A DNA stretch of 64,000 nt, taken from positions 3,100,501 to 3,164,500 of the forward strand of contig NZ_CP014692.1 of NCBI RefSeq assembly GCF_002005445.1. The letters are read 5' to 3'. The DNA comes from Acetobacter aceti (GTDB taxonomy: Bacteria; Pseudomonadota; Alphaproteobacteria; Acetobacterales; Acetobacteraceae). Position numbers and translations under genes: made by a program. Below the pieces are notes generated by a model, which saw nothing but the letters and a program-made list of their open reading frames with translations, was not told the origin of the DNA and made no database searches. This document shows, one piece after another, positions 1 to 7,862 of this stretch (positions are counted from its first letter, which is position 1; each line of letters opens with the position of its first letter).

Positions 1-1530
1 CCCCTTCTGCTCTCTTTCGCCCTGTCGGTCTCAGCCTGCTCGGCAGCCCTGTGCTCATCAGGCATGCCCGCCTATGCAGACTCCGCGCCGGCACCCATGC
101 CGCAAGTGACCACCGACGCCCACGGCGTACCGGGCAGCTTCGCCGACCTCGCGGACCGCCTGCTCCCTGCCGTGGTCAACGTCTCGACCACCCAGACCAT
201 GAAGGGCGATTCGGACGACGAGGACGAAGAAGGCGAGGAAGGCCCGCAGATTCCCGAATTTCCGCGAGGCTCGCCGTTCGAGAAGTTTTTCCACGACTTC
301 ATGAATCGCCAGAACACGCCCAACGGGCCGCCGCGCAAGATGCAGGCGCTCGGTTCCGGCTTCATCATCGACCCGTCAGGCTATGTGGTGACGAACAACC
401 ACGTCATCCGCAAGGCCGACCGCGTCACCGTCACGCTACAGGACAACACCGTCCTGCCCGCGAAGGTAATCGGTCATGACGACCGCACCGACCTCGCGCT
501 GCTGAAGGTCGCGTCGCCCCATCCGCTGCCCTTCGTGTCGTTCGGCGACAGCGACACCGCCCGCGTCGGCAACTGGGTGCTGGCCATCGGCAATCCGTTC
601 GGCCTGTCCGGCACGGTGACGGCGGGCATCGTCTCCTCGCGCGGCCGCAATATCGAGCAGGGGCCGTATGACAATTTCATCCAGACCGACGCTCCCATCA
701 ACAAGGGCAATTCCGGCGGCCCGCTCTTTGACATGCACGGCGCGGTCATCGGCGTGAACACGGCCATCTATTCTCCTTCCGGCGGCTCGGTCGGGATCGG
801 CTTCTCCATCCCGTCCAACGAGGCGCGCGGCATCATCGAGCAGCTTCGCAGGACCGGCCACGTCTCGCGCGGCTGGATCGGCGTGCGGATTCAGGATGTC
901 ACGCAGGAAATCGCCGACGGTCTCGGCCTGAAACCGGCGCGTGGCGCTCTTATCGCGGGTGTGGACGCCCAGGGACCGGCGGCGAAGGCGAAGCTTGAGA
1001 CAGGCGACGTCATTCAGGCCCTGAACGGCAAACCGATTGAAGGTCATGCCCTGCCCCGCCTGATTGCCGATCTTCCCGTCAATTCCCAGGCCACGCTCTC
1101 CGTCTGGCGTCATGGCAAGATGCAGGATCTCTCCGTGGCCATCGGCGCGCTCCCCGAGCCGAAAGAAGCCGCCCATCCGGATCACCCTGAGAAACCCGGA
1201 AACCATTCATCGGACAAATCCGTCGATTTCAGTGGGTTTGGTCTGAAAATCTCCGGCCTGACGGATACGAACCGCAAGAAATATCACCTTGCGGATGATC
1301 AGAAAGGCGTGGTGATCACTGGCGTCACGGAAGGAGGCGCTGCGGCTGAACGGGGCCTCAAAGAAGGTGACGTCATCACCGAAGTGCAGCAGGTTGCGGT
1401 AAATTCGGTGGCCGATCTACGCAAGGGGATCGATACGGCTCAGAAGGAACAGCGCCATTCCGTTCTTCTGCTGGTGCATGACATGGACGGGCTGCGCTGG
1501 GTGCCCTTCCCGCTGGACGGTGCACACTGA
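1..1530 (+). CDS. degP: DegP/HtrA-type periplasmic serine protease (5' end outside window)
   Basis: Trypsin-like protease and chaperone that degrades misfolded envelope proteins in the periplasm. The frame is open from base 1, and the residues before the first ATG (64) are hydrophobic and end in a cleavage-like AYADS. That ATG therefore lies inside the signal peptide and the true start is upstream of the window. Counting from ATG 64, the catalytic triad is His113 (TNNHV), Asp143 (RTDLALL) and Ser217 (GNSGGPL). An acidic D/E run (about 49-59) replaces the usual Q-linker region, and two PDZ domains follow (about 255-350 and 385-485). The length fits the Do family (DegP/DegQ/MucD); which paralogue it is cannot be decided. 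No downstream partner is obvious: the next gene is 156 bp away. Confidence 0.93.
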   Translation, partial: PLLLSFALSVSACSAALCSSGMPAYADSAPAPMPQVTTDAHGVPGSFADLADRLLPAVVNVSTTQTMKGDSDDEDEEGEEGPQIPEFPRGSPFEKFFHDFMNRQNTPNGPPRKMQALGSGFIIDPSGYVVTNNHVIRKADRVTVTLQDNTVLPAKVIGHDDRTDLALLKVASPHPLPFVSFGDSDTARVGNWVLAIGNPFGLSGTVTAGIVSSRGRNIEQGPYDNFIQTDAPINKGNSGGPLFDMHGAVIGVNTAIYSPSGGSVGIGFSIPSNEARGIIEQLRRTGHVSRGWIGVRIQDVTQEIADGLGLKPARGALIAGVDAQGPAAKAKLETGDVIQALNGKPIEGHALPRLIADLPVNSQATLSVWRHGKMQDLSVAIGALPEPKEAAHPDHPEKPGNHSSDKSVDFSGFGLKISGLTDTNRKKYHLADDQKGVVITGVTEGGAAAERGLKEGDVITEVQQVAVNSVADLRKGIDTAQKEQRHSVLLLVHDMDGLRWVPFPLDGAH

Positions 1531-1686
1531 GCCGGTGAAAGCTGGCTGTCGTCAGGTGGGGAATATGTCGTTTCTCGTCTGCCGCCCTTCCGGTCAGGAT
1601 GTTTGGTGCGTATGATCCGACATCTTTCATGCGCCCGGCGTTATCCATCCGGCAATTTCTGTCAACGCGACTGAGGATTTCACATT

Positions 1687-2046
1687 GTGACTGAACTACG
1701 CCTGACGCTGAGGGTGGATGTGGATGGTCATCCCGCACTCGGACACGGCAAGATCCGTCTTCTGGAACATCTGGAAGAAACCGGTTCGATTTCAGCCGCC
1801 GGACGGGCGATGGGCATGTCCTATCGCCGGGCATGGCTGCTGATCGACGCTCTGAACAAGCAGTTCACCGCCCCGCTGGTCGCCACCAAGCCGGGCGGGG
1901 GCGGGGGCGCCCATCTCACTGAGGCAGGACAGACCGTCGTCCGCTGCTATCGCGCAGCGGAAAAAGAGGCGGCCAACGGGGCAAAAGCGCCTCTGGAAGA
2001 GCTTGCAGCTCTGGTCTGTCGCCCTCAAAAAGCCTCACCTTCGTGA
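1687..2046 (+). CDS. Stand-alone ModE-type winged-helix regulator
   Basis: A 119-residue protein matching the N-terminal DNA-binding domain of the molybdate regulator ModE (LysR-like wHTH). The HTH core GSISAAGRAMGMSYRRAW and the following glycine-rich wing are clear. There is no C-terminal molybdate-binding (Mop) domain, so molybdate sensing cannot be inferred. GTG start. It lies 73 bp upstream of opgG on the same strand and could regulate or be co-transcribed with opgGH, but nothing in the sequence proves this. Short ModE-like proteins of this kind are common in alphaproteobacteria near molybdoenzyme or transport genes; none is adjacent here. Confidence 0.85.
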   Translation: MTELRLTLRVDVDGHPALGHGKIRLLEHLEETGSISAAGRAMGMSYRRAWLLIDALNKQFTAPLVATKPGGGGGAHLTEAGQTVVRCYRAAEKEAANGAKAPLEELAALVCRPQKASPS

Positions 2047-2119
2047 CAATCGAAACAGACTGGTACAATAGCTGGCAGACCATACAGTTCTGTCTCTAAA
2101 AACCGGGAGAACAAGAAGC

Positions 2120-3676
2120 GTGTCATCCTCCGTCTTCCGCCGCGACCTGCTTCGTGCAGGCAGTGGTGTCGCATTGGCCGCCCTGACGACAGACTTCCTC
2201 CGCAAACCGGCCCATGCCGCTGATGCTCCTCCTGCACCAGCCGCTCCCACACCGTTCGACAACAGCACTGTTACACAGATCGCCCGTCAACTTGCGTCCA
2301 GGTCTTACAGCGCGCCGGAACAGTCTCTCCCGAAGCCTCTGACGAACCTGACCTTCGATCAGTTCCGTTCCATCGAGTTCCAGCCCGACCAGGCGCTCTG
2401 GCACAACGAGAATCTGGCCTTCGACGTCGAATTCTTTCCGCGCGGCTTCCTCTATCCGCAGCGCATCGAGATGCATGAAGTCGTGGATGGAAAATCCGCG
2501 CCTGTCCCCTACAGCCCCGACATGTTCCGCTACGGCGATCCGATGCTGCGGGTGACCGACAATCTCGGCTTCGCCGGGCTGCGCCTGCGCTACGCCATCA
2601 ACACGCCCGGCGTGATGGAAGAATGCGCGGTGTTCCTCGGGGCCTCCTATTTCCGGGCCGTCGCGAAAGGTCAGAATTATGGCCTCTCCGCGCGCGGTTT
2701 CGCGGACGGCACAGGCGACCCCAAAGGCGAGGAATTCGCCCTTTTCCGCGCCTTCTGGCTTGAAAAGCCGCAGTCCGGCGTGGACTCTGTCGTCATCCAC
2801 GCGCTGCTGGACAGCCCGTCAGTGACCGGCGCCTTCCGCTTCACCATCCGCCCCGGCGAGACCACCATCTTCGATGTGCAGTCCACCTTCTTCCCACGCG
2901 TGAAGATCGAGCAGTCCGGCGTCGCCGCCCTCACCGGCATGTTCTATTTCGACACCAATGACCGCACCCATGTCGATGACTGGCGTCCCGCCGCGCACGA
3001 CAGCGAGGCGCTGCAGATCTGGACCGGTTCCGACCAGCAACTCTACCGGCCGCTGCGCAATCCGCTGGATCTCCAGTTCTCGGCCTTCAGCGACATCTCC
3101 CCACGCGGTTTCGGTCTGATGCAGCGCCGCCGCTCCTTCCACGACTTCGAGGATCTCGCTCTCAATTACGAGAAGCGTCCGTCCCTGTGGATCGAACCGA
3201 TCGGCGACTGGGGCGCCGGGTTTGTCGATCTGGTCGAGATTCCCACCCCCAACGAGGTCAACGACAACATCGTCTCCTTCTGGCGGCCAAAAGAGCCGAT
3301 GCTGGCCGGGCATGAATATGCCTATACCTATCGCATGTACTGGGGCTGGGACGAGCCGTTTCCGACCGAGCTTGCCCGGATCGGCGCCACGCGGGTCGGC
3401 GCTGTGACCGACCACAAGGAAGCCCGGTTCTTCGCCATCGACTTCACCGGCGGTCCGGTCGCCAACACCAGGCCTGATGCGAAATTCCATCTTATTCCGC
3501 ACACATCCGCGGGAACGATCAAGAATGTGGTTGTCGAACCCAACCCGAATATCAACGGCTGGCGCACCACGTTCGAATTCTATCCCGGCGATGCAAAGCT
3601 CGCTGAAATGAATGTCGTTCTCGCCAATGATCAGGGACCTGTCTCAGAACAGTGGGTGTACCGTTGGACGCCATGA
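2120..3676 (+). CDS. opgG: Periplasmic glucan biosynthesis protein OpgG/OpgD (MdoG family)
   Basis: Periplasmic protein needed to build or branch osmoregulated periplasmic glucans, working with the membrane synthase OpgH. It has 518 residues, the usual family length. The N-terminus reads FRRDLLRAGSG, a hydrophobic stretch, then PAHAAD, which is a Tat-type signal. Tat export is known for E. coli OpgD rather than OpgG, so the paralogue name is uncertain. Conserved family phrases are visible (YFDTNDRTHVDDWRPA, SPRGFGLMQR, DFEDLALNYEKRPS). The GTG start at 2120 is preceded by GGGAGAACAAG. The stop overlaps the opgH start as ATGA, showing a translationally coupled operon. Confidence 0.93.
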   Translation: MSSSVFRRDLLRAGSGVALAALTTDFLRKPAHAADAPPAPAAPTPFDNSTVTQIARQLASRSYSAPEQSLPKPLTNLTFDQFRSIEFQPDQALWHNENLAFDVEFFPRGFLYPQRIEMHEVVDGKSAPVPYSPDMFRYGDPMLRVTDNLGFAGLRLRYAINTPGVMEECAVFLGASYFRAVAKGQNYGLSARGFADGTGDPKGEEFALFRAFWLEKPQSGVDSVVIHALLDSPSVTGAFRFTIRPGETTIFDVQSTFFPRVKIEQSGVAALTGMFYFDTNDRTHVDDWRPAAHDSEALQIWTGSDQQLYRPLRNPLDLQFSAFSDISPRGFGLMQRRRSFHDFEDLALNYEKRPSLWIEPIGDWGAGFVDLVEIPTPNEVNDNIVSFWRPKEPMLAGHEYAYTYRMYWGWDEPFPTELARIGATRVGAVTDHKEARFFAIDFTGGPVANTRPDAKFHLIPHTSAGTIKNVVVEPNPNINGWRTTFEFYPGDAKLAEMNVVLANDQGPVSEQWVYRWTP

Positions 3677-5817
3677 CCGACGCACCCGGCGTTGTCGCCG
3701 CCGTCAGGTTCCATGCGCTTCCTCCCGAAGCGCCCCTGTCGATGGAGACGCAGGACCTCCATGCGGCGCCCGACCTGCATGGCCGCGAGCGCGTCTCTCC
3801 GACCGAGCCTCCGCTGGTCTCGCTCCGACGGCTGGCCGTTATCGGGTCAGCCCTCGCCCTGACGGCCTATGGCGCCTATCAGACCCATCTCGTGCTCGAC
3901 GCCAACGGCTTTTCCGTGCTTGGCGTCATCATGGAGGTGCTGTTCGTCCTGCTCTTCACATGGATTGCACTGGCCTTCACCTCCTCGGTCGCGGGCTTCT
4001 GGTCCCTCCTGACAAAAGGTGGCCTTGGTCTCGGCATTCATGCGGATGGACCGCTGCCGGCGCTGAACACCCGCGTTGCGCTGCTGATGCCGACCTACAA
4101 TGAAGATCCGCACCGCGTGATGGCTGGCCTCCGCGCCATTTACGCCAGCTTGCAGGAAACGGGCCGGGAGGATGCGTTCGACATCTTCATCCTCTCCGAC
4201 ACCACCAACCCGGATGTGTGGGTGACCGAAGAAGCCGCCTTCCTCGCCCTGCGCCGGGACACGGGCGATGACAGACACATCTTCTACCGCCGCCGCGCCA
4301 AGAACATCGAGCGCAAGGCGGGCAATGTTGGCGAGTGGGTGCGTCGCTTCGGCGGGGCCTATCCGCTGATGGTCACATTGGACGCGGACTCCGTCATGGA
4401 CGGGCGCACACTGGTCCAGATCGCCGCCGCGATGGAGCGCAATCCGCAGGTCGGCCTGATCCAGACCCTGCCGATCATCGCCGGAGGCACAACCCTGTTC
4501 GCCCGGATGCAGCAGTTCGCCGGACGGGTTTATGGCCCGCTGATCGCGCATGGCATCGCCTGGTGGCACGGCGCGGCCAGTAACTACTGGGGCCACAACG
4601 CCGTCATCCGCACGGCGGCCTTCGCGGAGCAGGCCGGTCTGCCGCATCTGCCGGGCCGCAAGCCGTTCGGTGGTCACATCCTCAGCCATGACTTCGTGGA
4701 AGCCGCCCTCATGCGGCGCGGTGGCTGGGCCATTCACATGGTCCCCGCCCTTCTCGGTTCTTATGAAGAAAGCCCGCCGTCACTTACTGACGTGGCGATC
4801 CGCGATCGTCGCTGGTGTCAGGGCAACCTCCAGCACTACAAGGTCATCCCGACAAAAGGACTGCACTGGCTGAGCCGGATGCATATGATGATCGGCATTG
4901 GGGCCTATGTAACGTCCCCGCTGTGGCTGATCTTCCTGCTTGTCGGTATCCTGATCTCGCTTCAGGCGCACTTTGTCCGTCCGGAATATTTCGGCGACAC
5001 CAAGACGCTGTATCCGCACTGGCCGCAGGTCGATCCGGTGCGCGCGAAATACGTGTTCATCGCCACGATGGCCATTCTGCTGGCGCCCAAGCTGTTCGCC
5101 TACATCGCCCTGTTCTTTAACAGAACCACGTTGAAGGGCTGCGGCGGCGCGATCCGCACGGCGCTCTCCATTCTGGTGGAGACGCTGATCGGCGGCCTGA
5201 TCGCCCCGATCGCCATGCTGATCCAGACAGGCGGCGTGATATCCATTCTCAGCGGACAGGATTCCGGCTGGAACGCGCAGCGTCGTGACGATGGCGGTGT
5301 GCCGTTCAGTGTCATTGTCGCAGGTTACTGGCGCTATACCGTGTTCGGCCTGATTCTCGGCACGGCGGCATGGGCGGTCTCCATCTCCCTGTTCCTCTGG
5401 ATGACACCGGTACTTCTGGGTCTGGTCCTTTCCATCCCGCTCGCGGCCCTCACCGCCAGCCGTGATGTCGGACAGGCCCTGCGCCGGCTGGGACTCCTTC
5501 TGGTTCCGGAAGAAACCCAGACGCCGGACGTGCTGCTGAAGGCGGCGGCCGCCATGCAACTCCCCGCCCTCGACTGTCCAGAGAGCGCCATGGCGGCGCT
5601 GTGTTCCGATCCGGCCCTGCTGGCGGCGCATCGGGCCATGCTGCCTCCGTCCCGCAAGGCGGGCGATCCGATTGACGCTGAGCGACTTGTCGGGTTGCTG
5701 AAACTGCAGGAAGCGCGCTCACTGGCCGAGGCGGAAACGACGCTTACCTCCAGGGAAAAAGCAGCGGCTCTGGGCGACGCCACCGGTCTGGACCGGCTGA
5801 TGACGCTGCCTCGCTGA
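3673..5817 (+). CDS. opgH: Glucans biosynthesis glucosyltransferase H
   Basis: Inner-membrane GT2 glycosyltransferase that polymerises UDP-glucose into the linear glucan backbone and passes it to the periplasm. The start is taken at ATG 3673, which overlaps the opgG stop by four bases (ATGA), giving 714 residues. An in-frame GTG at 3652 is less likely. Visible features are two N-terminal membrane segments, the GT2 core (PTYNEDPHRVMAGL, TLDADSVMDG with the acidic metal site, SHDFVEAALMRRGG), the processive-synthase signature DRRWCQGNLQ, and a cluster of C-terminal membrane helices. It is somewhat shorter than E. coli OpgH (847 residues), mostly at the N-terminus, as in other alphaproteobacteria. 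Confidence 0.94.
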   Translation: MTDAPGVVAAVRFHALPPEAPLSMETQDLHAAPDLHGRERVSPTEPPLVSLRRLAVIGSALALTAYGAYQTHLVLDANGFSVLGVIMEVLFVLLFTWIALAFTSSVAGFWSLLTKGGLGLGIHADGPLPALNTRVALLMPTYNEDPHRVMAGLRAIYASLQETGREDAFDIFILSDTTNPDVWVTEEAAFLALRRDTGDDRHIFYRRRAKNIERKAGNVGEWVRRFGGAYPLMVTLDADSVMDGRTLVQIAAAMERNPQVGLIQTLPIIAGGTTLFARMQQFAGRVYGPLIAHGIAWWHGAASNYWGHNAVIRTAAFAEQAGLPHLPGRKPFGGHILSHDFVEAALMRRGGWAIHMVPALLGSYEESPPSLTDVAIRDRRWCQGNLQHYKVIPTKGLHWLSRMHMMIGIGAYVTSPLWLIFLLVGILISLQAHFVRPEYFGDTKTLYPHWPQVDPVRAKYVFIATMAILLAPKLFAYIALFFNRTTLKGCGGAIRTALSILVETLIGGLIAPIAMLIQTGGVISILSGQDSGWNAQRRDDGGVPFSVIVAGYWRYTVFGLILGTAAWAVSISLFLWMTPVLLGLVLSIPLAALTASRDVGQALRRLGLLLVPEETQTPDVLLKAAAAMQLPALDCPESAMAALCSDPALLAAHRAMLPPSRKAGDPIDAERLVGLLKLQEARSLAEAETTLTSREKAAALGDATGLDRLMTLPR

Positions 5818-6174
5818 AGAGGTTCCTCTAAAGGGGTAACTCTGCTGCCTGTCCATTCCCAGTCGGGCACCCACAGGCGGCAGGCTCCCGTGGACAATCA
5901 TCCACGATTCATGACCGACCGGAGCATCGGCATTTCTCAACAAACAGATTTCTGAAAACACATATTCATAAAACGAGTGAAAGAGTCGGCTTTCACTTGC
6001 AGCCACCACATTGAAATCATGGACATTTCCGCCAGAATCAGACTGAAATCTCAGATGAGAATGCAATTCATTTCTTGTATCACATTGAAAAATAAAGGAT
6101 TTTTCTTGCAAATCGACAAAACTCAGGTGTAAAGCCATCTTCATATCCAACAACACCACAGACATGAGGCACCC
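5818..6174. other. Intergenic region opgH-bfr
   Basis: No gene is seen here. The second half (about 5930-6150) is A+T-richer than its surroundings and should hold the bacterioferritin promoter. I found no convincing -35/-10 pair. A short GTGGAC...GTCCAC-like hairpin lies near 5890-5905. Confidence 0.5.
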
Positions 6175-6660
6175 ATGGCCATCAAAGACCCGAAGGTTAT
6201 CGAACACCTGAACATCCAGCTCACCAACGAGCTGACCGCCATCAACCAGTATTTCCTGCACGCCCGCACGCTGAACCACTGGGGCGTCACCCTGCTGGGC
6301 AAGAAGGAATATGAAGAGTCCATCGAGGAAATGCGCCACGCCGACTGGCTGATCGAGCGCATCCTGTATCTTGGCGGCCTGCCGAACGTGCAGCGTTACA
6401 ACACCATCCTCATCGGCCAGAGCGTCAAGGAAATCCTTGAATGCGACCTGAAGCTTGAAGAGAAGGCTCTTGATGATCTGCGCGAAGGCATCGCTTACTG
6501 CGAGAGCGTCCGCGACTACGTCTCCCGTGACCTGCTGCTGAAAATCCTCGATAACGAGGAAGAGCATGAAGACTTCATCGATCGCCAGTTCGATCTGATC
6601 AAGCAGGTTGGCATCGAGAACTACATCCAGCTCAACTCGGCCCCCGCCAACGAGGGCTGA
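6175..6660 (+). CDS. bfr: Bacterioferritin
   Basis: Iron-storage cage protein of 161 residues, the family's usual size. All ferroxidase-centre ligands of the E. coli protein are present, shifted by one: Glu19, Glu52, His55, Glu95, Glu128 and His131. Met53 corresponds to the axial haem ligand Met52, so a haem-binding Bfr subunit is expected. The C-terminal bacterioferritin-type ending (KQVGIENYIQ) is present. It is a single-gene unit closed by a strong terminator. A bfd (bacterioferritin-associated ferredoxin) gene is not adjacent. Confidence 0.97.
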   Translation: MAIKDPKVIEHLNIQLTNELTAINQYFLHARTLNHWGVTLLGKKEYEESIEEMRHADWLIERILYLGGLPNVQRYNTILIGQSVKEILECDLKLEEKALDDLREGIAYCESVRDYVSRDLLLKILDNEEEHEDFIDRQFDLIKQVGIENYIQLNSAPANEG

Positions 6661-6735
6661 GAGCAGCTCTCAGAACCTTATCCGGCCTTGCCTCATCCGT
6701 TATTATCCAGCGGTGACGCGACCGGACAGCATTAT

Positions 6736-6776
6736 GACAGGCCGGGAAGAGCTTTCTTCCCGGCCTGTCGTTTTTT
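6736..6776 (+). terminator. Rho-independent terminator of bfr
   Basis: A perfect 15-bp stem (6736-6750 with 6755-6769), a 4-base loop GCTT, then G and six T. The converging gene on the minus strand ends at 6776, so the two transcription units meet at this hairpin. Confidence 0.95.
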
Positions 6777-7411
6777 CAGACACCCGCCGGAAGGTCGTGC
6801 CTGCGCTCCATGACCGGCCAGAGCACCTGCCCAGCCGTCATGTCATTGTTCCGCCAGCGGGAGAGCGTCACCAGAGACGCGGCCGCCACCGGTCTGCCTG
6901 CTTCCGCGACAGGATGCGATGACCGCACAGGCTGGGGTTTTCCGGGTTGCGCCTGTCCGTCACACGTCACGTCATCCCTTACACAGGCCCTGCTCAGCAG
7001 CCAGAATCCCGCCGACGCCAGACATGCGCCAAGCTGCACCATCGCCGTGGCGAAGGATGTCACGACATGATGCTGGGGAAACACCCTTTTCAGGACAGCC
7101 TTCATGCCGCGCTCATCCCCTTTCTGGGCGAGGGCAGCGGCATCAAGCAGATTCATTTCCGTCAGACTGACCGAACCGCACTCCCTCATGCGCACGTCCA
7201 GCGGATTCATGCCAAAACCCGAGCACCGATCCAGGGCCTGTCGGAATGCAGAACCCAGCGCCTCCAGATCCTGCCGGAAGAACATGTCACCCCATCCCCC
7301 CGTTCCAAGGCGGCAGCATGGACGTCCGGGGCCTGCGAGATACCTCAGCATCCATACAGCTACCCGTTCGTCACCGGAAAGTTCAGTCAGAGTATCGGAA
7401 GTCGCGTTCAT
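6776..7411 (-). CDS. Protein of unknown function, possibly iron-regulated
   Basis: A 211-residue protein I do not recognise. It has no signal peptide, but there is a possible membrane-associated hydrophobic stretch in the middle (TSFATAMVQLGACLASAGFWLL, about residues 118-139). The N-terminal half is soluble with several cysteines (PCCR, CSGF, ECGS). The ATG at 7411 has a good ribosome site (GAAGGTGCC). It converges on bfr, and a Fur-box-like 15-mer lies 54 bases upstream of the start, so iron regulation is a reasonable inference. Coding is supported by the start signal, length and GC-rich third positions; function is unknown. Confidence 0.7.
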   Translation of the reverse strand: MNATSDTLTELSGDERVAVWMLRYLAGPGRPCCRLGTGGWGDMFFRQDLEALGSAFRQALDRCSGFGMNPLDVRMRECGSVSLTEMNLLDAAALAQKGDERGMKAVLKRVFPQHHVVTSFATAMVQLGACLASAGFWLLSRACVRDDVTCDGQAQPGKPQPVRSSHPVAEAGRPVAAASLVTLSRWRNNDMTAGQVLWPVMERRHDLPAGV

Positions 7412-7464
7412 GGCACCTTCGGACCCGGGAGGTCCGCCTCCTGTCTTGCTGAATCCTTCTTAAT

Positions 7465-7479
7465 TGAGAACCATTCTTA
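7465..7479 (-). promoter_or_regulatory. Candidate Fur box
   Basis: TGAGAACCATTCTTA differs from the 7-1-7 pattern TGAGAATCATTCTCA at two positions. It sits 54-68 bases before the start of the minus-strand gene at 7411. It is flanked by two direct copies of TTCTTAATTG (7457-7466 and 7474-7483), 17 bp apart. Confidence 0.45.
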
Positions 7480-7689
7480 ATTGCAACTAAAAACCGCGCG
7501 GTTTCCTTTAAAATCTGCATGCGCACGCCCGGCCAGACATCCTGAAAAGCCAGCGGACCTCAACAGAAATTTCTTTTTTCAGAAAAAATCATGCCGAAAC
7601 AGCGTCATAGAACCTCATCCCAATAGAGGAGAGCCTCGTAAAGCCGGACGTTTGCAAGGACGCTTACCGTGACTTTCCCTCAAACCCCA

Positions 7690-7726
7690 CAAAGCGGTGA
7701 AGTCCTTTTGACACCAACCTGTTGAA
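7690..7726 (+). repeat. Dispersed intergenic repeat, copy A (degenerate)
   Basis: 37 bases aligning without gaps to 60488-60524 with about 27 identities; both copies are preceded by CCCA and end in ACCTGTTGAA. It lies in the 451-bp gap 7412-7862, which holds no other gene that I can support. Confidence 0.55.
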
Positions 7727-7862
7727 ATAAACGGGTGGAAGGATCTGTGATCCCTTCCGGATGCAAGGCAGAACTCCGCGCCTTCTCCGCTATGTAAAAA
7801 AACCTGACCGCCCAAAACAACGTTCCGGCCTTTCATCGTGACGGTCGCCAGACAAAGAACAG

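Noticed and set aside
6055..6069. TGAGAATGCAATTCA upstream of bfr as a Fur box
   Set aside because: Only the left half fits the Fur pattern; the right half does not match, so it is no better than chance.
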